Source of the DNA: Tubulanus polymorphus
Taxonomy: Eukaryota > Nemertea > Palaeonemertea > Tubulaniformes > Tubulanidae
DNA: 64,000 nt
NCBI RefSeq assembly: GCF_964204645.1
Contig: NC_134034.1
Coordinates: 7,623,414 to 7,687,413, forward strand
Direction of reading: 5' to 3'
Shown in pieces: positions 44,495-55,194 of this stretch. Positions within the stretch are counted from its first letter, which is position 1, and every line of letters begins with the position of its first letter. Under the pieces are notes generated by a model, which had not been told where the DNA came from, did no database searches, and was given only the letters and a program-made list of their open reading frames with translations. The translations under genes and the position numbers were made by a program.

Positions 44495-45929
44495 ATGTAG
44501 AAGGTGGAGAAGATATTGGAATAGATAATTTTGATGAACCTGGCATAACTGATGAACAACAACCTGATTTTAGTGAAACAAGTTTTAATGACGGTAATGA
44601 GCCAGGACGTAATTCTAATTTAAATATGCCTGATTATATTAAAAATGCAGAATCACAATTAAATCCTGAAAATTTAGACCCAGATTTAGTAAAAAAAAAT
44701 TTAGATAATTTAAACAAAATACCTAAATTAAAACATATAATTGAAAATTCTGAATTTATTATAAATGATAAAGACTTTGGACCTTTCGCAAATAAATTAA
44801 AATTTTTAGATAATGGTAAATGTTATTATCGTTTGAAAGGTGATTATTATATTGATATCTCTTATAAAAAAGAAGAAAAAATAATTGCAAAATCAACTTT
44901 AAAAAAAATTAAAACCAGATAGAATTTAAATAATAAGTAATAGTAATGAAATAACTGATGTTACACAAAAAGAAATAGATGATAATATAGACGTATTTAA
45001 ACAAAAAATTAATGAATTATTTGAAATAATCAAAAAGAAATCAGAAACAGAAACAACTTCTGAACAGAATAAAACTTCCAAAACTAGTAAACTTGAATCA
45101 AATAAAGTTCCAATTGAAAAAGTTTTACCGAATGGATTATTGATGCAACAGATCAAGAATTAGAAGATTTAAATAATATATTTTCTGTTGAAGCACTTAG
45201 AGAAATTAAAAGTATAAGACTTGCATCTGATAAAATTGCGCATGATAAAAGTATAAGAGATTTTAAAATTAGAACTTTAGAAAAAGAATTAACTGATTAA
45301 AATAAAGAAATAGAACAATTAAAGTCTGATTTAGATCATCAAGTAATTGATGAAATAGAATATAGGCAAAAAGAATTACGTTTAGAAAAAGAAAATGATG
45401 ATTTAGAATATAACATAGAATTACAAAAAGAAGAAATTAAATTATTGTTAAAATCATATGATTATAATATAAATCAATTAAAAGTTATTTTTAAAGATTT
45501 GTTGATAAAACCAAATTCTGAAATATCATTGAAAGATAGAATAAAGTTATTATTTAAATTAGAAGGAATAACAATTCTTTCAATTATAACAGCTGTAACT
45601 ATGTTATTTACAACAATTGGTTTAGCAATATCTAATGCTTTGAAATCTACTCCTACTCCCAATAAACCGGATAAACCCCCGAATGATGATAATTCTACAC
45701 AATATAAAGTTAAAGATGGTTTAAAGAAATTAGCAAAATATTTATGGGAACTATCTCTGCTGCAGCTTTACCAGGAATTATTGCATCAATTGTTGGTTTT
45801 ATATTGAAATCTGCTGGGAATATTCTTAACTTTGCTGCTGAACATATTATTTTATTTTTAATTACAGTTGTAAGTGCTATTATTTTTGGGTTAGCTAATA
45901 TGATATCAAAAAGATATCAAGAAAAATAA
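44495..45929 (+). pseudogene. Coiled-coil and membrane protein of the Polinton virion block
   Basis: The ATG at 44495 is at once out of frame with the coding part, so a base has been lost. Four or more pieces follow: 44498-44922 (GKCYYRLKGDYYIDISY), about 44930-45160, 45150-45807 and 45744-45929. The core has SADKIAHDKSIRD-like sequence, a long coiled coil, a helix ITILSIITAVTMLFTTIGL, then ALPGIIASIVGFILKSAGN and AEHIILFLITVVSAI. The coiled coil plus ALPGI-SIV helices recur in many invertebrate Polintons. A fragment of the same gene lies at 57492-58335. Role unknown. Confidence 0.65.
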
Positions 45930-45947
45930 ATAAAAAATAAATAATTA

Positions 45948-45964
45948 ATTTTTTTGTTAAATAA
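45948..45964 (+). promoter_or_regulatory. Promoter-like motif of the capsid gene
   Basis: AATTTTTTTGTTAAATAA abuts the capsid ATG. The nearly identical AATTTTTTTGTTATATAA precedes the gene at 51649. Confidence 0.6.
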
Positions 45965-48900
45965 ATGAGTGGGAGTTATATAAGTCCTTCTAAGATTTCT
46001 AGAATATCTAATGCTATTAAAGCAGAAAGATCACATCATATAATTACACATAATCCTTCAAATATTAATCCCGATGAAACTTTATATGTTAGAATTCCTA
46101 GATTAACACAAAATACTTTTTATGTTCCAAATAGTATTTATTTATCAGCTGATATAAAAGTAATTGGTCATGATAATAATTATGTTGTCGATAATGTTGG
46201 GAGATATTTGATTAAAAAATTAACTATACAGATTGGTCCAGAAACAGTTTTACATGATTATAATTTATTTATGCATTATAAAGATTTATGGTTAACTAAA
46301 TAAAATAGAAATAATATGATATTTCAGGGTATTCAATCGGAAAACCATAATAAATTAAGATCTGAAGCCAATAATGCAGTAGTAATAATGCTGTAGATAA
46401 TTTGATAAAAAAGATTTATGGAAGCAAATATAAAATTCCATTAGACTTTGAATTGATAAATAATAATGCACCTTTATATAAATATGTAATTCAAGAAGAT
46501 ATTATATTTGAGATAACATTTCCTGTAAATGAAATTGTATTATCTAGCGTTGTTAAAGATATGGGTTATAAATTATCAAATATATGTTTAGAATATGACA
46601 CAGTAACTAATGAAAATATTGCTAGCACAATTCAAACTCAATACAATCAAGGATTTTCATTATTATATGATTATATTGATAAATTTAAAACTGTAACTAT
46701 TAATGCAAATGATGAAATAATTAATGAGAATATTAACTTCCCAAGAAGATCTATTAACGGTATATTAATATTTTTTACCATTGCAACATATTCTAATGGC
46801 GCAATAAATGTTGATAATTATTATAATGCTGAAATAACGCAAGTAGAAATAACTATCGAAGGAATAGCAAATAAAATATTTTGTCAAGGAATGAGAATGA
46901 TTGATCAATGGCCAGAAATTAGAAAACATTTTATGAATGAAAAAGTGAAATCATCTGAAAATTGTAATATTAATCAAATTGATTATTATACCGGTAATAA
47001 ATATGCATTATGGTTAGATTTTAGAACAACAGAGAATAATTCATTACATGGTTCTGGAAACAAGAGCCCCAAGGGGCACAATGGCCAGCCTGTCAGATTT
47101 GCTTTTTATGAATGATGTAATCTGTGGGTTATATTTATCAATATACACTCCCTGCTCAATATCATTTACATAGTAAAATCGTGTGTTAACACAGACAGCA
47201 AGAACGAATGTAATATAGAAATACTAAGTTATTTGTATTGTTCAACGCCCCTGGTGGCCATATACAAAAACCAATGAGCTTGAAACTCACCAAGATCATA
47301 GACCATGTCATGGAGCTACAACTTTCCAATTGATTGTGGTAGCAAAATATCCATAGGTAAAAATGTAATATAGAAATACTAAGTTATTGTATTGTTCAAC
47401 GCCCCCTGGTGGCCATAAACAAAAACCAATGAGCCTGGAACTCACCTCGATCATAGAACATGTCATGAGCTACAACTTTCCAATTGATTATGGTAGCAAA
47501 ATATGTTTAAGTATCAATATGATGTGGAAAAACTTTTTTCCACCTACGAATGAGTACTCATGACCCCAAGATGGCCGCCAATTGCGTCATAATTGCCTGG
47601 TCAAAAATACCCTCTCGGATATAAAAGATTCCTTTCCAAAGAATACCCATTACAAATTGCAATGAAAAATGGCACACCATTAGAAAGCTACAGGACTCAG
47701 AATTCAGGCCAAAATTGACATTTTTGGGAACAAAAAAGGTCAAGGACGGCCATCTTGAGTCCGATCGACCCAATTTTTCTCATGCCGATGGGCTCTTGGG
47801 GGATACAAATATATACGAATGATCAAGGTTATTGATAAAAGTGTCTTCAAAATTTCCCTCGAAAACTTCAAAAATGTGTAAAAAGTGATTTTGGCAAACA
47901 ACAATGGCTGCCAGTCGGCCATCTTGAATCTGACAGGGCCAGTTTTTGGCCTGAAGATGTGTCTAGGGTAGATACACGTATAAACCAAATATCAAGACAT
48001 TACCCTGAAGCGTCTTCAAAACTTTGGAACTCTCACGATTTATCTAGATGGTTATCTCTCGACCTCAATAGCTTCAAGACCCATCTCAAAACAACTTTGT
48101 TCCATACAGCATACCATTAACTCTCGAAAGCGAATTGGATTTAGCATTTTTTTGGCAGAATAAAATTTGATTGAATTTGCAATTCGAGCACATGGCTAAT
48201 TAGCATATCAAGGTCATACACCCGATTTGGTAAAACATATTTTTTCGCGAACCTTGCGCAATTGTCAAGGATGAATTTTCTGTAGAGCAAAAAAAATTCC
48301 TCCCAAACACCAAATCAACTAAAGATTTCATAGAAATCGATCTTGAAATACAATTTCAAATCTTAAAATAAAACCCGGAAGTAAAACAGTAGACGATACC
48401 GCGGGTTCACGTGAACACCTGATTTCTGTAAACGAAATGTTGGTTGTGACAAAATTGTTCAGACGGTTTTAGGTGGTAATTAGTACGGAAACGTAACGAC
48501 CATGGTCGACTTATTCGATGAAATCAGGCCTATGTGATATCCAAATTTTGACTTTTTTATTCTCCAGACCTCCCCGATATAGAAATAAAAAATTTTGGTG
48601 GTACGAAAGTGCAATCACAGCGCCGACGGCGTCAGAGATCGGCGGAGTGAAAATTGAGGTGAACGAACACGAAGAAGTAGGCTATTGCGCTACTTGAATC
48701 GCGAAAACTCCTGGCGCGTTCCCGACGCTTTTGGTTGATTAAGTAATACAAATATCATGCAATGGGTTTCCACAAAGGCACAATCTACCGCCGGTATTTA
48801 CCAGATTTCAATATCACTCCAAAATTCAAAGAAACCTCGAAATATCGAACCGGAACACTTCCGGTAGATATCCGCGGCTGCCCAACGGGGAAACTTATTT

Positions 48901-49586
48901 GTTTCAATAGATATTGATAGGATCCATCATCTTCACCCGTCAAGGGATTCGAACCCACTAAGCTTAAGCCGTGCCAGAATCAGGTCGGGCCAATCACAGC
49001 GCTTGTAACAAACCACATTAGGCTTCTGTGGAATTTCCCGGTAAATGGGCCAATCAGCGAACACGTAGCGAACGCGGAAGTATTGTCGCGTGTTGATACA
49101 TGATGCCATGCGCAAAAGCGCCAGTAATGAAATCACGATAATTCACGTGAACAGCTGCTGATATTTTCAGATAAACCAATCACAGAGAAGACACAACTTC
49201 CTGATTGGCTGATAAAAATTGAAATTTTCCCGATTTAACTTTCGTGAAAAATGCAGAAAACATTTTTATGAAACCCTATTTCAAAATTCTGCTCGCTACG
49301 ATTCCGAGAATGGATTACGCTTAAATAAGTGATTTGTTCGAATATGCACTCACTTGGTAAGCAAAAGAGCCTTTTGTGTGGAAACCATGTCATTTAAATT
49401 CGCTCCATTTGTATAGTAATAGGCTCAGCCTACGGCTGGCCTAAAAAACTACAGAACACTAAAGATGGAAGACAATTATTCATGAAAAAGAAAAAAGGAA
49501 GCTTAAATTTTAAAATGCACATTTATATCATATCTGACGCACAATTAAATATTGTAAATTCACAATTAGATAGTATTCAATATTAG
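45965..49586 (+). pseudogene. Polinton major capsid protein, split by a 2.38 kb insertion
   Basis: The gene starts MSGSYISPSKISRISN and contains THNPSNINPDETLYVRIP, NVGRYLIKKLTIQIG, YKIPLDFELINNN, FPRRSINGILIFF and QGMRMIDQWPEI. These match the invertebrate Polinton capsid family as I recall it. A stop at 46301 and a frameshift just before 46402 break the first half. At 47060/47061 the repeat copy B enters; the last ~45 codons resume at 49443 and end at 49586. Without the insertion it would be ~410 residues. The protein forms the icosahedral shell. Confidence 0.88.
47061..49442. repeat. 2.38 kb dispersed repeat, copy B
   Basis: Inverse of copy A at 15389-17768. It begins CAAGAGCCCCAAGGGGCACA and ends at GGCTGGCCT. 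Comparison with bases 1-290 shows the exact target, an A-run in the capsid gene, with at most a 2-3 base duplication. Confidence 0.9.
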
Positions 49587-49616
49587 AAATATAAAGTTAA
49601 AATTAACAATATATAA

Positions 49617-50744
49617 ATGGGTGGTAAAAAAACTCGTAATACTAAAAAACAATTTTTAAGAAATTTATATTACAACCCTGAGAGTTCGGTTGCTTATTCT
49701 TCTAACAAAAATATATGGCGTCAAGTAAAACAAGATAAATTAGATAAGATAATCCCACAAAATTTAGTTAAATATAAAGAAATAAATGAATTTATGTTAG
49801 AACAACCAACATATACAACATATAAAAAAATTGTTAGAAAATATAAAACACGTAAAACTATGGTAAGTTATGTAGATCAACAGTGGCAAGGAGATTTAAT
49901 TGATATGAAAAATGTTAAGAAAGATAATGATGATTTTTGGTGGTTATTGAATATAATTGATATTTTTAGTCGTTATGTATGGAGTTTCCCACTTTATAGA
50001 AAAGATGCTGTACAAACATCAAATGTTTTAAGAAAATTTCTCTCGGATGATGAACTAAAACCAGAAAAAATACAATTTGATGATGGAAAAGAATTTGATA
50101 ATTCACTTGTTCATGAACTCTTAGACAATCATAATATTAAATATTTTTCAACAAAATCGGATAAAAAAGCAGCAGTTGTTGAACGATTTAATAGAACATT
50201 AAGAACAAGAATGTGGAAATATTTTACAGCAAATAATACTTTTAAATGGATTGATGTTTTACCAAAATTGATAGAAGGATATAATAATTCTTATCATTCT
50301 TCTATTGGAATGAAACCTATTGATGCTAGAAAACCTGAAAATGCTGAAATTGTTTGGAATAATTTATATGGAGCATTTCTTGTAGATGATTTTGGTGAAC
50401 CTAAATTTTAAGTTGGTCAAAATGTTAGAATTTCTAAGTATAAAAAGATATTTGACAAAGGATACGATCGAAATTTTACTAGGGAAATATATAAAATAAA
50501 AAAGGTAATAACAACAAAACCATATGTCTATAAATTAGAAGATTTAGATGGTGAAGAAGTTGATGGCTACTTTTACGAAGAAGAATTAAGTTTAACTACT
50601 GAAAATCTAGAACAAGAATGTAAAATTGAAAAAGTATTAAAAACAAAAACTATCAAAAGAAAAAAATATTCTTTACTAAAATGGGTTGGATGGCCAGATA
50701 AATTTAATGACTGGATATTATCAAGTAAAATTAAAAATATATAA
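49617..50744 (+). pseudogene. Polinton DDE integrase with chromo-like domain, one nonsense mutation
   Basis: The gene starts after AATATATAA. The rve core has QGDLIDM (D93), QFDDGKEF (D155) and VVERFN (E189). A TAA at 50409 replaces the Lys codon found in the left copy (PKFK), after which the frame continues through VGQNVRISKYKK to YSLLKWVGWPDKFNDWI, a chromo-type tail. It ends TAA directly before the ATPase ATG. The enzyme would insert element ends with 6 bp staggers. A single stop disables it. Confidence 0.9.
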
Positions 50745-51344
50745 ATGAATAAGGAATTATTTATATTTGAGCCTCATAAAATGTTAATTTCTGGCGTAAC
50801 AAATTGTGGAAAAACTTATTTTATATTAAATTTATTAGAAACTGTTTATGAAAACTATTTTGATAATATAGTATTATTTTGTCCAACATATGAATTTAAT
50901 CAAACTTATGATAGAAATATTACTAGAAATAATAAATTTATTATATTAGATCCTAAAACAGTAAAAGAAAATTTGGATAATTGTATAAAAATAGCAATTG
51001 ATATTTATAAAGGATCAAATACATTATTTATCATAGATGATTGCGCAAATTTACATGATTCAAAAGTTAGAGAAAGTGAGTTATGCTATTTAGCTTTTTC
51101 TGGCAGACATTTTGGGATAACAACTTGGGTTTTAAATCAAAAATATAATTCAATTGTTAAAGACTTTAGAGAAAACATTAGATTTCTAGTTTTATTCTAC
51201 AAAAAAGATAGAAAATCGATGAAAAATGCACTTGAGGAAAATGATATTATTCCACATGATTTACATAATGAATATATGGATAAATTGAAAAATATTAAAA
51301 GATCAAAATTACTATTTAGATTACAACACCCATTTAAATATTAA
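50745..51344 (+). CDS. Polinton genome-packaging ATPase (A32/FtsK-HerA type)
   Basis: The intact 199-residue protein has Walker A GVTNCGKT at 17-24, Walker B TLFIIDD at 93-99 and a glutamine-containing TTWVLNQKYN region near 124-133. Family members translocate the genome into the capsid. It starts right after the integrase stop within TATATAAATG. It is one of the few long genes of this element without a lesion. Confidence 0.92.
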   Translation: MNKELFIFEPHKMLISGVTNCGKTYFILNLLETVYENYFDNIVLFCPTYEFNQTYDRNITRNNKFIILDPKTVKENLDNCIKIAIDIYKGSNTLFIIDDCANLHDSKVRESELCYLAFSGRHFGITTWVLNQKYNSIVKDFRENIRFLVLFYKKDRKSMKNALEENDIIPHDLHNEYMDKLKNIKRSKLLFRLQHPFKY

Positions 51345-51357
51345 TTTATTTAAATTC

Positions 51358-51628
51358 AACTAGCTTGTTAATCTAGTTGAATTCTAGTAACATCCTAGTT
51401 GAATTCTAGTTATTAGTAGTTGAAACAAAAATAAAATAAAATTCAACAATATTTTAACTAGCTTGTTAATCTAGTATATTTTTAGTTACATTCTAGTTGA
51501 ATTCTAGTTATTAGTAGTTGAAACAAAAATCAACTAAAATAAAAACAACAATATTTCAACTAGCTTGTTAATCTAGTTGAATTCTAGTTACATTCCATTT
51601 TAGTTGAATTCTAGTTGCAACAACACAA
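51358..51628. repeat. Three ~100 bp iteron-like repeats
   Basis: AACTAGCTTGTTAATCTAG occurs at 51358, 51455 and 51558. Between the copies are GTTGAATTCTAGTTA and AGTAGTTGAAACAAAAAT. The core is itself a CTAG-rich inverted repeat. Position is just upstream of the promoter of the next gene. Confidence 0.8.
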
Positions 51629-51629
51629 T

Positions 51630-51648
51630 TAATTTTTTTGTTATATAA
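51630..51648 (+). promoter_or_regulatory. Promoter-like motif
   Basis: AATTTTTTTGTTATATAA abuts the ATG at 51649 and follows the repeats. Confidence 0.6.
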
Positions 51649-52236
51649 ATGGGAGGTGAAAAGAAAATAAAATCTAAAAATGGTGATGTTCCAATTGAAA
51701 AAACTTTAGATGATTTAGGAATAACAGAAAACAAATTAATTCCAGATGATGGTGCTTTAAATAATGTTACAACAAATAATAATTATGAATATTATCTTTA
51801 TTGTAAACATCAATTAGAAATATTAATAGCATCTGGAAAATGTAAAAATTTTGTCGGTAAAAATTTAACTTATAATGAATTAGATACAATGAAATCAGAT
51901 GAAATTATTAGATTATTTAAGATTTATGAAGCCGCGAGAACAGCTAGAATTAATGACGCGATATCAGAAAATGTAGTAAAAGGTTATAGTAAATTATGTA
52001 ATTATATACTACCAATTGAAGATGAAAATAGATTATATTCCGATTTAAAAAATGATTATTTAGTTATGACTGAATTAAATAAATGGATTGGATATTTATC
52101 ATTTCAATTAGGTGGATTTATGACATTATTATCAACTGGGGTTATAACATTTTCAAATATTGAAAGTAAATATATTTCTATAATAAATGAGCGAGGTGGA
52201 AGAAGTGAAGGAATTAACTGTGAAGAAAAAAACTGA
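51649..52236 (+). CDS. Conserved Polinton protein of about 200 residues
   Basis: Homolog of the 202-residue protein at 3884-4492, with IEKTLDDLGI, YEYYLYCKHQLEIL, ASGKCK, YSDLKNDYLVMTEL and a hydrophobic FMTLLSTGVITFSNI end. The stop that in the left copy overlaps the next gene's start (ATGAGTGA) is here mutated to CGA, so the ORF reads ~15 residues further. It is otherwise intact. Function unknown. Confidence 0.65.
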   Translation: MGGEKKIKSKNGDVPIEKTLDDLGITENKLIPDDGALNNVTTNNNYEYYLYCKHQLEILIASGKCKNFVGKNLTYNELDTMKSDEIIRLFKIYEAARTARINDAISENVVKGYSKLCNYILPIEDENRLYSDLKNDYLVMTELNKWIGYLSFQLGGFMTLLSTGVITFSNIESKYISIINERGGRSEGINCEEKN

Positions 52237-52556
52237 GATCACAGAAACAAATTGAATGGTCTCGGCAATTAGGAATTAAATCACAAGAATATAAAAAAGC
52301 TGTAAAAGATAAAATAAGTAATAAAAATGTTAATAAAAATAGTGAAAATATTGTTATTTCTACTCCTTCTAATGATAGAATATTTGATAAATGTCTATAT
52401 TTTACAGTTGGATTTGTAATTGTATTCATTTTGATTGGGTGTAATTGGTATAAGAAATCAAATAAAATTCATGATATTAATAATTCTGAAACAACTGCTA
52501 TGAAAAATGAAAATACTTCTGAAATTCCAAAATTGATAATAAAAAAAATGGATTAA
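52187..52556 (+). pseudogene. Small Polinton membrane protein, frameshifted
   Basis: The ATG at 52187 lies inside the extended 3' end of the previous gene. After a frameshift near 52230 the frame has EWSRQLGIKSQEYKKAV and one transmembrane helix (YFTVGFVIVFILIGCNWY), with an acidic/Asn tail. It matches the 87-residue protein at 3628-3891, but has a longer tail. Confidence 0.6.
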
Positions 52557-52587
52557 TATTTTAGAAAAAAAACAAAAAAATAATTGA

Positions 52588-52660
52588 ATATCTCACTACT
52601 TTTGTCTATCTATGCGGAGCAATTAAATTGTCCAGATAAGTCATTTCGGATTCTAGATAT
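52588..52660 (-). pseudogene. 3' stub of the HNH endonuclease gene
   Basis: ATCTCACTACTTTTGT, GTCCAGATAAGTCATTTCGGA and the reverse-complement codons for NPK-stop match 4737-4816, the 3' end and trailer of the left element's HNH gene. The rest of the gene is absent. Confidence 0.6.
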
Positions 52661-52680
52661 TCATTATTTTTATTAATTTA

Positions 52681-53560
52681 TCTTGTTTTTTTAATTTGAA
52701 GTTTTTACTTGAATATTGTATTACAGTCGTTTCTTAATATTAGTTTTTTCTTAAATTGAAAGATGGCAGCACTGGGTGTGATGCTAAAATGAATATTTGA
52801 ATTTGAATTTGTTAATCAATTAACATGGTAATTGATTACTAATTTGATTTAAAATTATATCATAAATAAGTTAAAAATCCATAATTCATTTATCAGTTTT
52901 CATTCCTATATTCTTTTCATTCGGAATAATTTATAATTTCAAATTTCACATATTTCTTTAGTAAACACCACCAACATTTACTTAGGTGTTTTAGCTAAGT
53001 ATATAACGCAATTCATTCCACCGCTGGAGTAGCTCTGGCCAGCAGAGGCATTTTGAAAATGCACCTTCGTCCACTCTCCGGGTTTCTCCTTCGGTTTCGA
53101 ATTTCGAGATTGGTAGAAGTTACATTAGGCGCCTTTAATATAATGTGATTTCTGCCAATCATTGAAGGAGATCCCGGTTGACGTGGGTTGCGGGGGTGTA
53201 AGTAGAAATGACGGGGGATAAGCGTCCCGTGGCGCCTTTCAATAATGGGATGCTTATCCCCTGAAAACTCTGTAGGTCGAGGATAGGGCAATTTTGCTAA
53301 AACTTACCTTAAAAACACCGAAATATTCCTTTTAATCACGAGAGAGAATGTATCCTGTGTGTGTTGTATGTACTGCGTGCTTATTATATAACTGCTAGCT
53401 ATCCAATATAACAACAATGTTGAATTGCAACACCTGTTTGATCGATCAATATTCAAATGAAGCACTCTCTTATGATAACATGTAACAGATGTTTGACTGG
53501 TATGATTGTAGTTGTTCGTAAAACGACTAAGGTCATTTTTAGATATTCATTATTTCTTTT
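52681..53560. other. Inserted sequence inside the Polinton, unassigned
   Basis: AGATATTCATTATTT occurs near 52657 and again near 53541, which could be the target duplication around ~880 bp. The insert has a balanced-composition core (53010-53310) with an ORF of 92 codons on the minus strand that I do not recognise. No RNA gene could be identified. Confidence 0.4.
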
Positions 53561-53575
53561 TTTATTTAATCAACA

Positions 53576-53892
53576 ATTTCTAAATCATGATGACCGTCTT
53601 CATTTTTTCCATGATAGATTATTTTAAATCCTTCTAAATCTTTTAATTCCTCTGTACTCAATGAAACCCATTTATCGGGTAAAAATACTTTAAATTCTCG
53701 CGATGTACTAACATTACAGTAACTTTAATTCGCTGATACTTTCTCTCCATATTTAGTTTTTATCTTTTCTAATTTCAATATTTTATGTTCAATTTCTTTT
53801 GTAACATCAACTAACTTTTTTATTTCAAATTGTTTTTTTGCTGGTTTAATTCTGTTATTTATTGTTGCTAAGAATGCTTTTCTATCTCCCAT
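53576..53892 (-). pseudogene. Small conserved Polinton protein at the right end
   Basis: It starts MGDRKAFLATINNRIKP from an ATG inside the right terminal repeat, with the TTTTTTTTCCTAATAA promoter. A stop and at least one frameshift follow near 53725. Further motifs are FLPDKWVSLSTEEL, IIYHGKNEDGHHDLE. It is homologous to 18134-18481. Function unknown. Confidence 0.6.
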
Positions 53893-53974
53893 TTATTAGG
53901 AAAAAAAATTACTTGTGATGAGTGGTGTCTCGTCCTCTCGTCCTCTGGTATGAAACCCACATCTTCCTATAACT
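53885..53974 (-). repeat. Right terminal inverted repeat
   Basis: Reverse complement of the left repeat with only a few differences (AGTTATAGG for AGTAATAGG, one 3-base indel). It ends at the AACGTT duplication. Confidence 0.9.
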
Positions 53975-54118
53975 AACGTTTTGGATCTAGGTTTGACTAT
54001 TAATGTCAGCAGGTCAGAGAAGGCCTGGCCAAATTTAATCACATGGCTCAAATCAATTGGCCTTTCTGTGTGTCAACACTTCACTGTATTTTTTTAACTA
54101 GGGATCCAGGGACACCAT

Positions 54119-55194
54119 GCCCACTTGGGAAGTGGTTCCGAATGCTCAACAATCTAACAATTTCAATATTCAACGCCCCCTGGTGACCATATTCAAAACC
54201 CACTGACCTTGAAACTCACCACAATCATAGAACATGTGACGAACTATAACTTTGTAATTGATCATGGTAACAAAATATGCCAATATAATAAGGAAATACT
54301 AAGTTATTCTACTATTCAACGCCCCCTGGTGACCATATAGAATAACTATTGGCCTTAAAACTTGCCACAATCATAGATGATGTCATGAGCTACAACTTTG
54401 CAATTGATTGTGGTTACAAAATATGCATTGATACGAATATAATATAGAAATACTAAGATATTGTATTATTCAAAGCCCCCTGGTGGCCATATACAACAAC
54501 CAATGACCTTCAAACTCACCACAATCATAAACCATGTCATGAGCTACAACTTTTCAATTGATTGTGGTAAGAAAATATGCTTAAATATCAACAATATAAT
54601 GTGGAAAAACTTTTTCCCACCTATGAATGAGTGCTTATGACATCAAGATGGCCGCCAATTGCGTCATAATTGGTTGATCAAAAATACCTGTCTCAGGTAT
54701 AAAACATCCCTTTTCAAAGAATACCCATCACAAATTGCAATGAGAAATGGCAAACCAGTAGGGAGCTACAGCACTCAGAATTCGGGCCAAAATTGACATT
54801 TTTGGGCACTAAAAAGGTCATAGGACGGTCATCTTGAGTCCGATCGACCAAATTTTTGTTATGCTGATGGGCCCTGCGGGTATTCACATACATCCAAAAG
54901 ATCAAGGTAACTGATCAAAGCGTCTTCAAAATTTCCCTCAAAAAGTTAAAAAAAGTGTAAAAGTGTTGATTTTGGTGAACACCAATGGTTGCCAGTCGGC
55001 CATCTTGATTCTGACAAGGCCAGTTTTTCGGCTGAAGATGTGTCTAGGGTAGATACATGTGTAACCCAAATCAAGACATTACAATGAAGCGTCTTCAAAA
55101 CTTCCCAAAATAACTGGATTCCGTCTACGGACGGACAGACGACGGACGAAAAGTGAACGCAATAGCCCGCTGGGACTAGAGTCCCAAGTGGGCC
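54119..55194. repeat. Relative of the 2.38 kb repeat with GCCCACTTGGGA ends
   Basis: The ends read GCCCACTTGGGA and TCCCAAGTGGGC. Three ~125 bp internal units contain CGCCCCCTGGTG(A/G)CCATA. Bases 54590-55100 match copy B (e.g. ATGGCCGCCAATTGCGTCAT). The right end has GGACGGACAGACGACGGACG. No gene. Confidence 0.65.

Noticed and set aside
53013-53291. Possible spliced-leader or snRNA-like gene, or 92-codon ORF
   Set aside because: An AAGGTAAGT-like string and GC-rich stems are present, but no match to U1, U2, U4, U5, U11 or U12 sequence that I could recognise.
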